A stretch of 64,000 nt of DNA from Cadophora sp. MPI-SDFR-AT-0126 (Eukaryota > Ascomycota > Leotiomycetes > Helotiales > Ploettnerulaceae). Under the pieces are notes generated by a model that ran no database searches, was not told the origin of the DNA, and worked only from the letters and a program-made list of their open reading frames with translations. The translations under genes were made by a program, and so were the position numbers. The stretch lies in NCBI GenBank assembly GCA_020747065.1, contig JAGMVK010000021.1, forward strand, positions 744,001-808,000. Reading direction: 5' to 3'. Below are positions 13,890-26,820 of the stretch, piece by piece (position 1 is the first letter of the stretch; each line of letters begins with the position of its first letter).

Positions 13890-16800
13890 TAAAGCTTAAT
13901 ATTATCTTATTATTTGTGGCTATAAGTGCAGGATTACTAATATACTCTAACCCTAACTTAAAAATAATTGAATATTTAAAAGAGCATGAAAAGTTCGGGA
14001 AACTATATAAAAATATAATTATAAAAATAAAAAGTATTATAATTACTAAAAGTTTCTTTACATTAAAAAAGGCTAAGAATAATATAATCCTCAAGTAGTC
14101 CTTTATTATTAATAACTTAATATTATTCTTTTATAGTAGGGGTAACTAATTTACTATTATAATTAATAATAAGTAAATAAAATAAATTATAATTAAAGTA
14201 ACTGATTTAACTAAGGCAAGATCTAAGTTAAAAATCTTTCTAAAAAAAGAGTAGCTAGGAGCGTATTAGTAAGTGTTTTTAGTAAATCCTTTACTAAAGA
14301 AGAAAATTAGATAGTAGTAATGTTTAATTAGGTTCGAATAGCGGAAGCTAGGATTTTCTTAGTATTAGTATTTAGTAAAGAGAATAGTATAATCATATTT
14401 AAAAAAATAAATTTAATTTCTTTAATTCAGGTAAAGCGGCTTTTTCCTACTATTAGTATTTAAGAAGTATATAAAAGAAAGGTAAATAAGATTATACTTA
14501 TCTAAAAGAGTATTTCTAATAAATTAAAGCCTAAAAAAAACTAAATTAGAAGTAAATAAGACTAATATAAGAAAAACAGCGAGGTCCTCTTAAATTACTG
14601 CATAAGTTCAATAAGTAAATTACTTCTAAATTCTTAGAGCTACCTAAAGAGTAAAGATTAATGCTAAAAAAAATTAAAAAGAATAATTTTTAGGGAAGAA
14701 TTATAATCTTAAGAAAAAGAACTTCTAACTAAGATATTATACTAATATAAGACTGTAATTACTTTTAACTTCTTAAAATACAAAAGAATTTATAAGAACG
14801 TTTACCCTCTGCAAAAAATTCATATAGTACTTCACTAAGCGTAGTAATTACTAGAATTCCTAATCCTAAAACATTTATATAAGTATATTAAAGATATACT
14901 TAATAAAAAGTTAAAGACTAGAATATTAAAATATAAGTATAAGTCTTATAAAAATTAATGATTTTTAATTAAGAAGAAGAGTAAAGCTTATTATATAATT
15001 AATACAACTATAAAGTATAACGTAGTAATAGTAAAGAATGTAAATCTACTTCCTAATATAAAGAAGATATTTAAAGACTTTATTAGTTATATAATTACTT
15101 CCCTAATTAACTTTTTTTTTAACTATAATTAAGTAACTCTGCACTTTAATAGCCAAGACTTAATAACCTTCCAAACTCCTTTTGGGCTTCTTTAATATAT
15201 TACACTTATTTAGAAAGTAATTAATTCAGTAATTCAATTTTATTAAGTAGAAAAGATAATTCTAAAGAATTATAAACTAGCGCGAGTATAAATCTTTATT
15301 AATAATATATTTATACTAAAACTATATTCTATCTATAATAATAAGAAATTAGCACTAAAAATATAAAGATTTATACTTAAATATTTTATTAATCTAGATT
15401 TAGTGCTCTTAAATATGAAAAAAGTAAAAGCTATAATTGAATTAAAGTCTTAGTTTAGGATTATAAAACTAAGACTAGTAGGATTTATGTGTACTATAAA
15501 GAAAAGATCCTTAAATAATAAGAAAGTAATTAAGATTCTGAATTAGAAAGAATATAAGAATTTAATTAAAGTCCGAGCTTTCTTAAGAATTTGTAAATAC
15601 TACTGGATTTAGATTAAGAACTATACTTAAAAAGTAAAATCACTCTATTTCTTACTAAAAAAAGGGGTGAAGTTTAATTTCCGCGATTAAAAGATTTAAG
15701 TAATAGATAAACTAAAACTAGTATTAATAATTACTCTAACTTTAATGCGATTAGATATTTCTAAGGGTACTGGAAAAGTAATACTAGCTATAAATATAAG
15801 CCTTTAGAAATAGGACATGATCCTTATACAACTGGATTAGAAAAAAAAGAAATATCCTATTAAGTATAATAGCAGAGTATAATTAATAGCGAAAAGAAAT
15901 TACGATACTATTAAAAAAAAGTATTATAAAGTCCTAAAAGCCTTAAAGAAAGTCCAAGGAGCCCTAATTAAATAGCATTTTATTCTAAAAATAAATACTG
16001 CGATTTTAGTAATCTAATTAAATTAAGGTACTTCAGATCTCCCTAAAGCTTTAGTTACTAAATAAATTACTTAAATAAGATTATTTAATTTTAAAGTATA
16101 TTATATACCTAGGACTAAGTATATTATAGTAAATAAACTTTTAAAACACCCTATAAATTAGAAGAAATTAAATACCAAAGCGTAAAAAAAGATATTAATA
16201 ACTTTATTAATACTTAATTTAGTCAGATTTAAATAAAGTACTAATTAAATAAAGTATCTTTGTAATTAAAAAAATGCTAGAATCTAGATTCCAGATTAAT
16301 CGCGGAGTTTCTATTAATACTAAAAAGGCCTAATAAAGTGAACCTAATTAATTTCAAAATATTCAAGTAGTAAGTATTGAATTATATAATATACTTAAAA
16401 GTACTTTATCGTAAGGCTAATAAGGGATTCCCAATTTAATAAGTCTTAAATAATCAAAATAAAAGGCAAATTATTTTTTAATTACTGCATAAGGAATTAG
16501 ATTATAAAGAAAAAGAAAGTACTTACTAGAAAATTACTAAAAAATACTTCTAGAATACTCTTTACTTAAATATAAAGAAATACGTAGCCGCGTATAAAGC
16601 TTACTAATTTAAAAATTCCATAAGATTAAAGAAGGCTCTTCACCTTACCTAGATAAGCACTTTGTAAACTAAGGTTAAAATAAATATCATTTACCTACCT
16701 GTAAAACATGAAAAGTAATACTTAGTCGTAGCTAAGAATAATCTTTCAGAATAAGTCAAGGCCAGGGCCTTAGCTAATATAACCTCTATAGCAATAATAG

Positions 16801-17960
16801 ATTTCATTTAGAAAGATATTATTTATAAATATAAGATTTTCAAAAAGCTTATTATAAATAGGAAGCCTAAAAACAAGAGGTAGATTAAGCGCTTTACTAA
16901 AAAGTATAAGATTAAGAAAATTATAATCTTAGCTTATTATATACTTACTAATAGTATAATTAAAAAAGGCCATAAACTCATAATTAATAGACTTACTAAA
17001 ATAATAAAAAAGAAATTAAGTGACTAAATAAGAAATCTATATGTAATTCTACTAGCTAATCGCTATACTATTAAAACTACAACTAGTAAGACGCCCTTCT
17101 AGATATAATATAAATTAAAGATTATTCTATTAATAAAGCTTATTATTTTAATTTAAAGGATTATGGACTAGAAGAATATTAAATTAAAATTAAACTTACT
17201 AGTACTGCGAGTTTAATAAATTTAAATCTAGGATAAGGATCTTAAAAAGATCGCTACTAAATAAAAGAGGATATAAGTTATATAAAAAAATAAGTTTAAT
17301 ATAAGTAAAAGGATTTATTTCTCTAAAATTACTATAAGTAATATTGTACTATTATATAATATAAAGTAAGAAATAGATATATTATCTAAAGTTAAACTTA
17401 ATTATAAATAATTTAAATTATATAAGGTAGATAAAGTGCTTTTAAAAAAGAGAATATTTTTTCTTACTAAATTATCTAGAACTTAATTATAAGATATATT
17501 TTTAAAAAGCTAGCTAAAGGTATTCTAAAAGAGAGACTTTATTTAGGAGCCTATTAATTCTAAGCTAGAACTAAGCGAAAGTATACTCTTAAAAAGCGCG
17601 GAGCCTATTAGAAAAATTAAGCCTAAAAATAAACTAAGCTTAAATAAAGAAAGGAAGAAAGAAGAACTTCTAACCTTAGCTCTAATTACTTAAGAAAAGC
17701 TCTTATAAAAGGTAATTAATTTAGAAAAAGAAAAAAAAAAGTAATAATACTAAATAATAAGAGATTCATAATTGTAATTCCGTAAGAAGATTAAGCTAAG
17801 TAATAGAAATACTAAAGATATTTCACTCGCCTAGCAAGTGAAATAAAAACCTAAAGAACCAGATAAATTAGAAATAAGAAAAAGAAAAAGCCTAGTAACT
17901 AAATTATAAATATAAAGAAAATCATAAAAAACAATTAATTATTTTATTATAAGAGTTATT
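13890..17960 (+). pseudogene. Decayed gypsy C pol: protease, RT, RNase H, integrase
   Basis: Plus-strand segments, reading mutated CAA/CAG/CGA through stops. A retropepsin-like stretch lies at about 13,890-14,100. RT has TPFGL at 15,176 and a FIDD-type active-site block near 15,300, now NN through GAT-to-AAT change. RNase H is at about 15,850-16,130, ending in a block like the conserved DLPGALVTRWLAWIRLFDFE of fungal gypsy elements. The integrase core is at about 16,700-17,220. A short basic/acidic tail follows to about 17,960. Domain order is diagnostic of Ty3/gypsy. Confidence 0.8.
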
Positions 17961-20900
17961 TAAGTTTTATTTATATATATTTCATTTTATTTAGCTTAAT
18001 TATACTAATTATACGTATTTTACACTAAATCCTACTAATTATCTAAAACTAAAAATTAAGATTATATTAAATATTATATCTTATGCTAAAGAGTAAATAT
18101 AAAAACACTAATTATTATTAAAGTACTTATTAAACTAACTATTATTATTTACAAAAGCCACTACTTTATAACTTCAAGTAATAGAAGTCTTAGAACTATA
18201 AAAAAAGTAAACTAAAAAACCTTTTTTACTAATAATTAAGTGCTTAGCGTTTGTAGTACTAGTATTATTATTAGATTCTCTGATAATACATCTTATAAAA
18301 ATAGTCTTAATAGTCTCTACGCAAAAATCCTGAACTTCTTAAAGAGTCTCCTTTATACACTTTAAGTAAAAGTAAAAAAATCCCTTCGTAGTACTATTAT
18401 TATTACTAAATTTAATATAAAAATAAATCTTCTTAATATAGTAAATATATTAAAGAATCTAATATAAAGAGTATTACTTGGAAAAATTATTAAGGTCTTT
18501 TAAGACTAAGTACTACATAAAACCGTTATAAATGCACTTCTAATTGTAGGCAGTAATAAGCTTCTGAACCTCTAAAGAAAATAACTTTTAATTAGTAACA
18601 TTAGTAACTAAAGTAGTAACCAAGGAGTTTAAGGCTTTAATAATAAAATTAGTAAGAACTTAAGTAAAATCTCTATCTTGGATTTTAGCTTTAGCCTAAG
18701 TAATACGTAAAAAAGTAAGGAGATCAGCCTTTATTTTAGATTTAGAAGTCTTAGTAAGAATCTCAGTAATAAAATCCTTTACTTTAGAAGCAAAATATAG
18801 ACTAGTAATAAAGATTTTCTTATAAGATTAAGTAGCAGTGCCTTTCTTCTTCTTATATATTAGCTTACTATATTCACTATTAAATCTATTATCTTTATTA
18901 AAGAAGAATATAAAATTATTAATTAAGAAACTATTGTAATCGTTTAAAGTATTATAAGGGGATTCATTATTATTAGTATTTGAAATATATTTATTAAATT
19001 TTACCTTTTCCTTACCCTTATCTTTATTAAAGGCCTAACTCTTATACTTAGGAGTAGCCTTAGGTTTACCCTTAAATATAATAATAAACAGCTTAAGTAT
19101 AAAAATAGCCTTAAATCCACCCTTCTTAAAAGTCTTAAAAAAGCAGTAGCCTTAGTAAGAGTAATTAAAGGACTAAAGATTACTAGAGTAGTAATAGAGG
19201 TAGTATAAGACTTAGTATAGCGTTAAAGAGAGTTCTTATTAGTAATAATCATGAAATTACTACCTATAAAGAGTAGTTTAAAGAGCTACTCCTTATAATT
19301 ATTATAATCCTTAAGAGTAATAAAGTCCAAGGTAAAGAAATTATACTTAATTTTAGTATTACTAGCTAAATCTTTATTACCAAATTTAAGATAAAGGCTA
19401 TTAAGATTAAGAAAAAAATAACTAGTAAAGATATATCCCTTATAAATTTAAAGGTAAAAAAGAAAATTAATATGTATTTTATTTATAACTTCTATCTTAA
19501 TTAAGATATTCTTATTAATAACTATAACTAGAGTATTAAAGACGTAATTAAATAAATAAATAGCGCGATTATTATAAAGATTAAATATAATATTTTAAAT
19601 ATATATTATTTCTAAATTAAGATCAAAGAAAGAATAGTATTTAATATAGACTATAGTAATAAGCTTTAGTAACTAAACTAGTGCTATAGTAGAAAGTAAG
19701 TACTAAAAGTAAGTAAAAAGTATGAAGTAAAAGGTTTAGTAAAAGATAATCTAGTATAAGAAAAAAATTATTATAAAAATTAAAAGAAAATTAAAGAAAA
19801 ATAAGAGTAAGAATAGCCTCTTATATTAAGAAGAGCGCTAAGAAAAAAGGTGAATTTAAGAAGAATAGTAAAAGAAAGATGAAAAAAAAAAGTGAATTAA
19901 TAAAAGATTATAAGCTAAGAAACGTAAAAAAGAGAAAGTTTACTTTAATTCTATTAATTTATTTACTTATAATAGGAAATAAAATAAATAATTCTTAAGT
20001 AAAATTAGTCTTCCCTAATAATTTAATAATCTATGTAATTTCCTTTTAAAAAATCAACTTTTTTTACTAATAAACATAAATAAAGATATAAGTATAACTA
20101 AAGTAAACACGCTAGTAATAATTATATCATCGAACTTCACTAATATTAAGAATATAATCTTATATCTAAGAAATATACTAGCGAAAAATCAATATACTAC
20201 TTAATCTTAAGTACTTAAATAAATAATAAAGTACTATAATAGAATTAGTAATTTAATTAAATAAGTCTATAATTATATAAAAAGATCAGAAGCCTTTAAA
20301 GTATATATAAGTAAGATAGAATTCAAGTTTAATTAAGCTAAGATTTATCTTATTATTATTGTAAACACTAAAAAAAGAAATCGCTTTTAAAAAGTATACG
20401 CTAGAACTATAAGGAATTAGCCTAATTAAGCTATGCAAAATTAATTAATAATTAGGTCAACTAAATTTATAGCGAACTATAGTAAAGCTTTAGGAAAAAT
20501 ATCCTTGAAAAAAGCTAGAGTACAAGTAAATATTAAAATATAAAAAAGAATTATAAAATCGAGTAAATAAGGTATATTAAATATAAAAGAGGTTATTATA
20601 AAAAACCTAGTAAAAGTAATATAAGGAAAGATTAATAATACCCTCTTAAAAGTAATATTAAAAAGTATATAAAAAAGGATAAGAATATACCTTAGGGTAA
20701 GTAGCTTTATAAAAAAAGAATAATTTATAGGATTACTGAACTTACTAAGTATAAGTATTAAAGTCAGTAAAGTAATTTCATTATAGAGGAAAGATAAGCT
20801 AAAGTATTTAACCCGCTTAGCGAAGAAAATCAGCGGTAAGACTACTACTACTACTACTACTACTACTAATTCACTTTAAAAATCTAACTAACTAATAAGA

Positions 20901-22726
20901 GTAGTAACTATAAAAGAATTTAGTATTACTTTAGGTAAGAGAGCTAAAATTAATAAGAAGGAGATAGAGAAAGTAGGAAAAGAAATAGAGAGTCGCGAGA
21001 AAAAAAAAGTAAGTAATACTAAGAATAATAAATAAAAGTGCGAATACTTTAAGAATATCTTAAATAATTAAAGATTAGTCGTTAAAGAAAAGAAAATACT
21101 ACTCCTTATAATAAATATACAGCTTCTGAAATAAATACTAGGATATTAATAAGTATATTACTGATACCTGCGCCTAATAATTAGCTATATAGAACTTTAT
21201 ATAAAGAGATTACTAAAGAAACTTACTATTAAGCACTTATAAGAGATATATAATTAAAGATTAGAAATAGAAAAGCTAAAGATAAATTCAAAGATATATA
21301 ATTAGTTTTAGTTAGTTAATTAATTATCTAGGCCTTTAAATAAACTCAAGTTATATAAGTTCTAGTAGTAAAAAGAAGTACTTATCTTTAAGTTTAATTA
21401 AAAACTAATTCTAAATTTCTAGAACTTATTAATATTATTATAATAAAAGTAGAATAAGTAAATTATTCGCAGTCTTTTTAAATAATAATTTAATTTACTA
21501 CTAGGTAATAAGATCTTGAAAAAAAACTAATATGTACTAGTACTATCTTTAGAAAATTAATAGTAAAAAAAATATTAAATAATTACGTAATATATTCTTT
21601 TTAATTACCTAGTAATTCATGTATTAAAACCTTGCGTATTATATACTTTATACCGCCCTTTACCCTAATAAAATATAAAAACTAATTAATTACCTCTACT
21701 ATACTAAGTATACTATTCTAAGAAATAATACTTACTTTTATTATATCAATATTAATATTTCGTAAACTCTAGTAACTAATTGCAAGACTGCAATAATTTA
21801 AAAAAGTATTTCACTAAATCAGGAGGATAAGATTAATTATACCTTTATTTATAAAAGAATGTAGTATAAGTTAAGTAAATAATAAGAATAAGTTAAGGTT
21901 AGGGAGTAAGATACTAATTACTATATGCACTAGATTATAAACTAGATTTTTATATAAGAAGATACTAAGGTACTAGAAGTAGATTGAATTAAAATACTAT
22001 GCAGTAAGAGAGATACATGTATTACCTTACCTAAGATCTTGTATAGGTTCTCTAATCCTATTATAATTATTTAATAAACGCTTTTACCTTAGTTTATTAC
22101 TATATAAAATAACGAGAAGTCTCTTAAAGTAATAGAAGATAGTTTATAATAAGATCTAGCTAACGCCTATAAGGATTTCATTACTTTATAAACTATATTA
22201 TCTAGATTACCTAACTAATATAATACGATTTCCTTTAAGTTCGCTGCTATAATAAAGATATCTAATTTAAGGGCCTTATCTAATACTTAGATTACTTATT
22301 ATAGATAGAGTTCACTAGTAGTAGTAGTATAAAGAGATATTATACTTAAGAGTAATCAAGAGATAATGTATAAATATATTAAGGATTAAAAAAAAAAAGT
22401 ACTAAGAGTAAAATTAAAAGTATTTAAAATAATACATAGAATTAAGAAAAAAGTATTTAAAGAAAAATCCTATTACTTTCTTAAAGAGAGAGTAAATATA
22501 TTAGAATTACTTATACCTAAAGTAGAAGCGAATATAAATAAACTAAATAAGAAAGTACTTTAAGAAGCACTAAAGAAGAATTTATTATTTACAAAAGAAG
22601 CATATAGAAATAAAACTAGGGGTGTATAGTTTAGTAACCTAGAGCTTAGGGTATAAGACTAGCTTTTCTTTTCTTAACTTCTTTATACTATATATAAAAT
22701 TATTGCAGTTAGGGGATAATTACTAA
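17961..22726. other. Unassigned 4.8-kb segment between integrase and 3' LTR of gypsy C
   Basis: AT-rich and RIP-mutated. On the minus strand, about 18,150-18,900 reads as a protein-like stretch once CAA/CAG-type stops are reverted. Other parts look protein-like on the plus strand. I recognise no family. It may be an extra reading frame carried by the element or another transposon nested inside it. RIP-mutated DNA creates TAA and TAG in all frames, so coding strand cannot be decided by eye. Confidence 0.4.
20838..20868. repeat. (TAC)n microsatellite
   Basis: About ten perfect copies of the triplet TAC/ACT inside the unassigned part of gypsy C. Confidence 0.85.
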
Positions 22727-22742
22727 ATCAAGGGGAAACGTA
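22727..22742 (+). other. Polypurine tract of gypsy C
   Basis: AATCAAGGGGAAACGTA-like purine-rich sequence immediately before the 3' LTR, matching the plus orientation of the element. Confidence 0.6.
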
Positions 22743-22928
22743 TATAATAGGATTAAAGGCCTACTATAAGGGTTTTTGTTTTTCTATTCCAGCTATAGAT
22801 AAATAGATTAGCGCTGCTAGACTAGTAATTATTATCTTCTTCCTCTTACTTCTATTACCTGATTAGTCCACACGCGAGTTATTCCCCTATTTACTATATA
22901 CTTAACGGCACTACTCTACTTCTTCATA
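22743..22928 (+). repeat. 3' LTR of gypsy C
   Basis: Aligns to 11,085-11,270 at a constant offset of 11,658 bp with no indels. Almost all differences are transitions of the RIP type. Confidence 0.85.
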
Positions 22929-24260
22929 ATAGTTAACGCCAGCTTTTTAGTAAAAATTAGTAAAGATATATAATTTTTTATCTAAATAGTCTTTAAACTT
23001 ACTATACTAAAGCTCTTTTATATATATCTTATTAAAACTTACTAAAGACTTTAATTAGCCTTATATTAATATATCTTAGATATACTAGGATAATTATATC
23101 TACTTTATATATAATTTATTAGATCTAGATCCTATAAATAAGAGTAAAGACCTATCCTACGGGTATATATCCGGGACTAGTACTAGATTTAGTAATAAAT
23201 TCTTATTTAGTCTTTATATTAGTACTATATTTAAAAGTCCTCTTCCAGGAGTAAATAAGAACTCTCTCTTTATATAAACTAGTAGTATTATATTATATAA
23301 ATCACTATCTAAAATAGTAATCTTTATATAAGTAGGGGTAGTAAAATTATCTAAGTTCTAAGATATCTTAGTCCTTAGGAAATTACTTCTTAATTAAATA
23401 TATTAGTATATCCTCTCTTCCTCTTCTAAAGGAATCAACTTAACAGAATTAATCACTACTATTAGTTTATTACATTAATATAGTAGAAGTACTCTCTAGT
23501 AAAGTATTTAAGTAATTAAGATTATTATTTAGTAAGTACTTTGAATTTAATCTAGTACTATCTTAAGAGTATTTTAAATCTATAATCTTAACTAATTCTT
23601 TAATTAAATATTATCTTTAGCTTATACTATTTAAACTAATATAATAGATACTAGTGCTTTATTTTATTATATATAAATACTATTAGCTTATAATATATTC
23701 TATAGTATAATTTACTCTGATTTCTTTATCTAGGAAAAATAGAATAAAGATTAATTTCTAAAGTACTTTTAGTAGTTTTAGAAAAGGAACTTACTCTTTT
23801 TACTACTATTATAAAAGAGCTTCTAAAACTCCTATAAGAGCTTTATTAGATCCTTTAGTAGTTCCTTTATTAGCTTTAGCCTTATCTATATTACCTCTGC
23901 TATTTCCTCTTTTCCCTCTACTCTTTCTTTCTAGTCTAAAACAGCTAGTATTTCTTTAACTATAATTTATATCTAAATCACTAGTCTTCCGGATATAGTA
24001 TTATTTACTTAAAAGCTCTTTAGTTAGAGTTAAGTAATTAATTTAATAATTATTAAAAAGGAATCGCTACTATTATTATATATATAAATATATAAGATTT
24101 ATAGTCTAAATATAATACCTATCCCTTACTCCTAAATCGCTACTTATTAATTCAGTTTTAAAGAATTACTTATTAAGTATAACTAAGTACTTAATATTAA
24201 AATCGCTGCTTTTCTTACTATAACCTATCTGCTCTATAATACATATTAACTACTAATTAA
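22929..24260 (-). pseudogene. 5' internal part of copia B (untranslated leader and probable gag), decayed
   Basis: Lies between the right end of gypsy C and the copia 5' LTR. By position it should hold leader and gag on the minus strand. No domain is recognisable by eye. Confidence 0.4.
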
Positions 24261-24474
24261 TATCGATTTAATACTAAATATAAGCTAAGAATTAAACGTA
24301 AATATCATATATATATATATCAAGCTTAATAGTATGAAAAATCTATGTATTTCTAAGAGGGGCGGGAGATGCCAGACTATATACTACCTCCGGAACGCCA
24401 CCGAATCGCCTCCGCAAGTGGTCCTACCCCCTATTCTAGCTGAGACATGTCCTGTATGGGCCTGTGGACCAACA
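24261..24474 (-). repeat. 5' LTR of copia B (214 bp)
   Basis: On the minus strand it begins TGTTGGTCC and ends at a RIP-altered CCGACA equivalent. The 33,263-33,477 copy confirms both boundaries through its perfect ATTAT target duplication. The LTR is strongly mutated in its outer-left part but GC-rich and almost clean in its right part, so RIP intensity drops sharply at the edge of the AT-rich block. Confidence 0.85.
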
Positions 24475-24631
24475 ATTAGATTCTGGAAAACAGGTTATAA
24501 ACAAACTATATCTTAATTATACACGTAATGAATCACTCCTAAGGTTTGAGGATTTCAACCAGGTGATCTACATCCCAATATCTTATCGAGCTACTACAAC
24601 AACAACAACAGAACCAACAAGAAACTTCAAG

Positions 24632-25214
24632 ATGAACTCCGCATCTGAGATCGTAACTTTCCAGGAACGGGTAAAAACCGATTTCTCAAACAAGGATAGC
24701 AACAGCGATGACATAAGTGTTGACCGGCTGCTTGAGAAGGAAATGAGAGGTTACAGTGACTACCTCATCGACGTATAAGCTAGTAAAGGAACAGCAGGTT
24801 CGAGACTCGAATCATTCATCGAACTTGCACACGAGATTCGCAATAGACCCTATAACTTCGAAGTCTCAGACAGGGAGCACATTACCGAAGGAGACCGCAG
24901 AGAACTCTATGGACTTTCACGAGCGGCCGACACAGAGACCCTAAAGCAGCTGATGAGTCTAAGAGCCAAGTGCCGTGAGCTGATTCTTAAGATCGGAGAC
25001 AACCAGCATCCCAGCCGGATTTGCTGACAAGGTGAGACCTCAACTCTACGACAGAATCCGAGCCACGCGTTGCTTCATCGCTATTGAATGTGTACTTAGA
25101 CCAGAGCACCAAGCACAACTCCGCGACCAAATGAGACAATTCAGAGAGAAGCTAGATGACGATGTAGCGCAAATTACCGACTATTTGCAAACTCGCGACG
25201 TTGATGACTCCTAG
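24632..25214 (+). pseudogene. Small unrecognised gene, inactivated by one stop and one frameshift
   Basis: An ATG at 24,632 follows a CAA-repeat leader typical of fungal 5' UTRs. The first 48 codons end at TAA (24,776-24,778), but the same frame continues as coding-like sequence for about 80 more codons. Reverting TAA to CAA, a CpA-to-TpA change, restores it. Around 25,000-25,016 the frame must shift by one base to continue into a charged, helix-rich C-terminus ending TQTRDVDDS-like at 25,214. Restored length would be about 194 residues, mostly helical with many Arg/Glu. I recognise no family. It starts only 157 bp from the copia LTR, so leakage of RIP from the neighbouring repeat is a plausible cause of the stop. 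Confidence 0.55.
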
Positions 25215-26820
25215 GTCCTGCGCACCAGCCATAATGGCAGGCGGTAAGCTTCTTCTCTTTGGGTACATGAGTTGTCACCCTGAGCTGCCCTATATTTTCC
25301 TCTAGTTTAGCAAACCGAAATTGAAGTCCCAATGAAACTGTCTCCTATTTATTTACTGACTTTCTGATTTTTTTACTCTATTAATCTTGCTTACCCAAGT
25401 TGAACAAATCACCTCTCCCCTAAAACCTTGCCATTTGAAGTAGTGATTTTTACGGAGACAGTGAAAGCAACGTCATTCGAACAGGTATCACCATTACTGC
25501 TATAAGAAAAGCCTGAAGTCTCTGTTGATTTCAGTGGATGGAAGTTGATTGATTATCTTACTACAGTACTACTCACGCTGTAGATATAGGCCCCCAGGCC
25601 CTGCAGGCAGCTTACGGCTGCGTACAACAGCGACTCATGCCCTGTAAGCTGTAGCAACAGTTGCGAAAATCAATAATTACCAACAATCTGTCATGGGTCG
25701 AGCGGACCCCGGCACGAGACAAAACATAAGTTACTCCGCCAGCCCCGTAAGTACTTCAGAATGAGCTAGATTTCGGGTTGTGAAATCATCAAAACTTTCG
25801 TGGTCTTATGTCAATTGTGCCTCATGCCCTTTCCCAGATTAATCATAACTAAATCACGTCTAAAAGTCGATCGCATTGTCGCCGCCACCATGATTGGGCA
25901 ACGAGCCTCTTTTCAAGGAACAAGGACCCCCAATCCACAGCACCAGTATCGAGTCCTGCTTGCTTCTTGAACTTACAGAATGTGTGCGCCAGGGGTGGTA
26001 AGTCTCAATCCAAAGCTGAAAATCAGCAGTTATTGAGTCTGTGCCAACCAGGGAGTTCCTGAAGCATGTGGCGACGCCACACCATTCGGGACTTCCAATG
26101 AAGTGATTACGGGGTCCTAGTGGTTCGATTCCAGTACAGAGGGAGGTTTTCCTCACAGTGAAGCACATCGGGCTGAACCTGTAATAATGACCACAAGTAA
26201 GTAGGCACAATGAGCTAACAAGACTTGGTGGCTGGAAGCTGGTCGTGATCTGCTCCCTCTTTGGAGCTGCCACTGCTGCTGCGGCCGCACGCACGGGCCA
26301 TTGAGCTGAATCGTCCCTTGTAGTGAAGCCCAAGGGGCCAATCTGCCAGAATCGACCAGTTTCTACGTGAATGGGGACGAGTCCTAATGATAACGACCTT
26401 TCTTTGACGGACCGATTCCAACAATTCTCAACCACGTATCTATTGAAGCGACGCCCCTTCATCGCAGCCGCGAGGACTTCTTTCGATTGCTTATCAGCAG
26501 CTCTGATATTCCCCGGCCGCACCGGGCTTAGGGGATTGTGGGACTTCTCAAGAATGTTACTTGTGAGACACACATCCCAGAAACAGTGATTTTCCCGAGA
26601 CCTCACATGCAAGACGCCGCAATGGGAACCATCCCATTCGTCACCGGTAAATTCCCAGACTTCCTGTTGGACCGGCTATCCCCCGCACACACATTTCTTA
26701 TTCGGTGGAGATTGGCAAGTGTTGGAAAGCTGCTGTCCATATCATGCCACGATCCCCCCGACCTCCTCAGATTATCAGCTGATAACCTGAAAAAGTTTGG
26801 ACGAAGGATGAAGACTTGAA
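25215..26820. other. Intergenic, no supported gene
   Basis: Normal base composition. A minus-strand open frame spans 25,860-26,612, but its first true ATG is about 50 codons in, its composition is unlike a conserved protein, and open frames on the plus strand overlap it. A T-arm-like GGTTCGATTCC at 26,128-26,138 lacks matching acceptor sequence. I see no gene here that I would defend. Confidence 0.5.

Larger units (their letters stand above)
11085..22928 (+). mobile_element. Ty3/gypsy retrotransposon C, plus strand, nested in copia B
   Basis: Two 186-bp LTRs align without gaps at 11,085-11,270 and 22,743-22,928. The four bases before the 5' LTR (ATAG, 11,081-11,084) equal the four after the 3' LTR (22,929-22,932), consistent with a target-site duplication. 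Inside, on the plus strand, RIP-mutated gag zinc knuckle, protease, RT, RNase H and integrase occur in the Ty3/gypsy order. At 11.8 kb it is long for a fungal gypsy element because about 5 kb lies between integrase and the 3' LTR. Confidence 0.85.
5102..24474 (-). mobile_element. Ty1/copia retrotransposon B, minus strand, RIP-mutated and split by element C
   Basis: Both ends carry the same LTR family in the same orientation: a 214-bp copy at 24,261-24,474 and a 129-bp remnant at 5,102-5,230. The canonical start TGTTGG sits at 24,474 on the minus strand. RNase H and reverse transcriptase remains on the minus strand lie near the left end, as expected for the 3' half. After removing element C the copia element is about 7.5 kb. 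Just inside the 5' LTR, the minus-strand sequence near 24,255 could be a RIP-mutated TGGTAGC-type primer site for initiator tRNA; that is only suggestive. Confidence 0.75.

Noticed and set aside
13882..14098. Open frames on both strands near 14 kb
   Set aside because: The plus frame is the decayed protease of gypsy C; the minus frame is its shadow.
1..24260. Possible AT-rich centromere or mitochondrial DNA
   Set aside because: Retrotransposon domains, LTRs with target duplications and RIP-type substitutions explain the base composition; no mitochondrial genes were seen. A centromeric location cannot be excluded but nothing shows it.
26128..26138. GGTTCGATTCC, a tRNA T-arm-like sequence
   Set aside because: No acceptor or anticodon stem can be built around it.
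25860..26612. 250-codon minus-strand open frame
   Set aside because: Opens with a non-ATG codon, has no recognisable domain or splice context, and overlaps equally open frames on the other strand.
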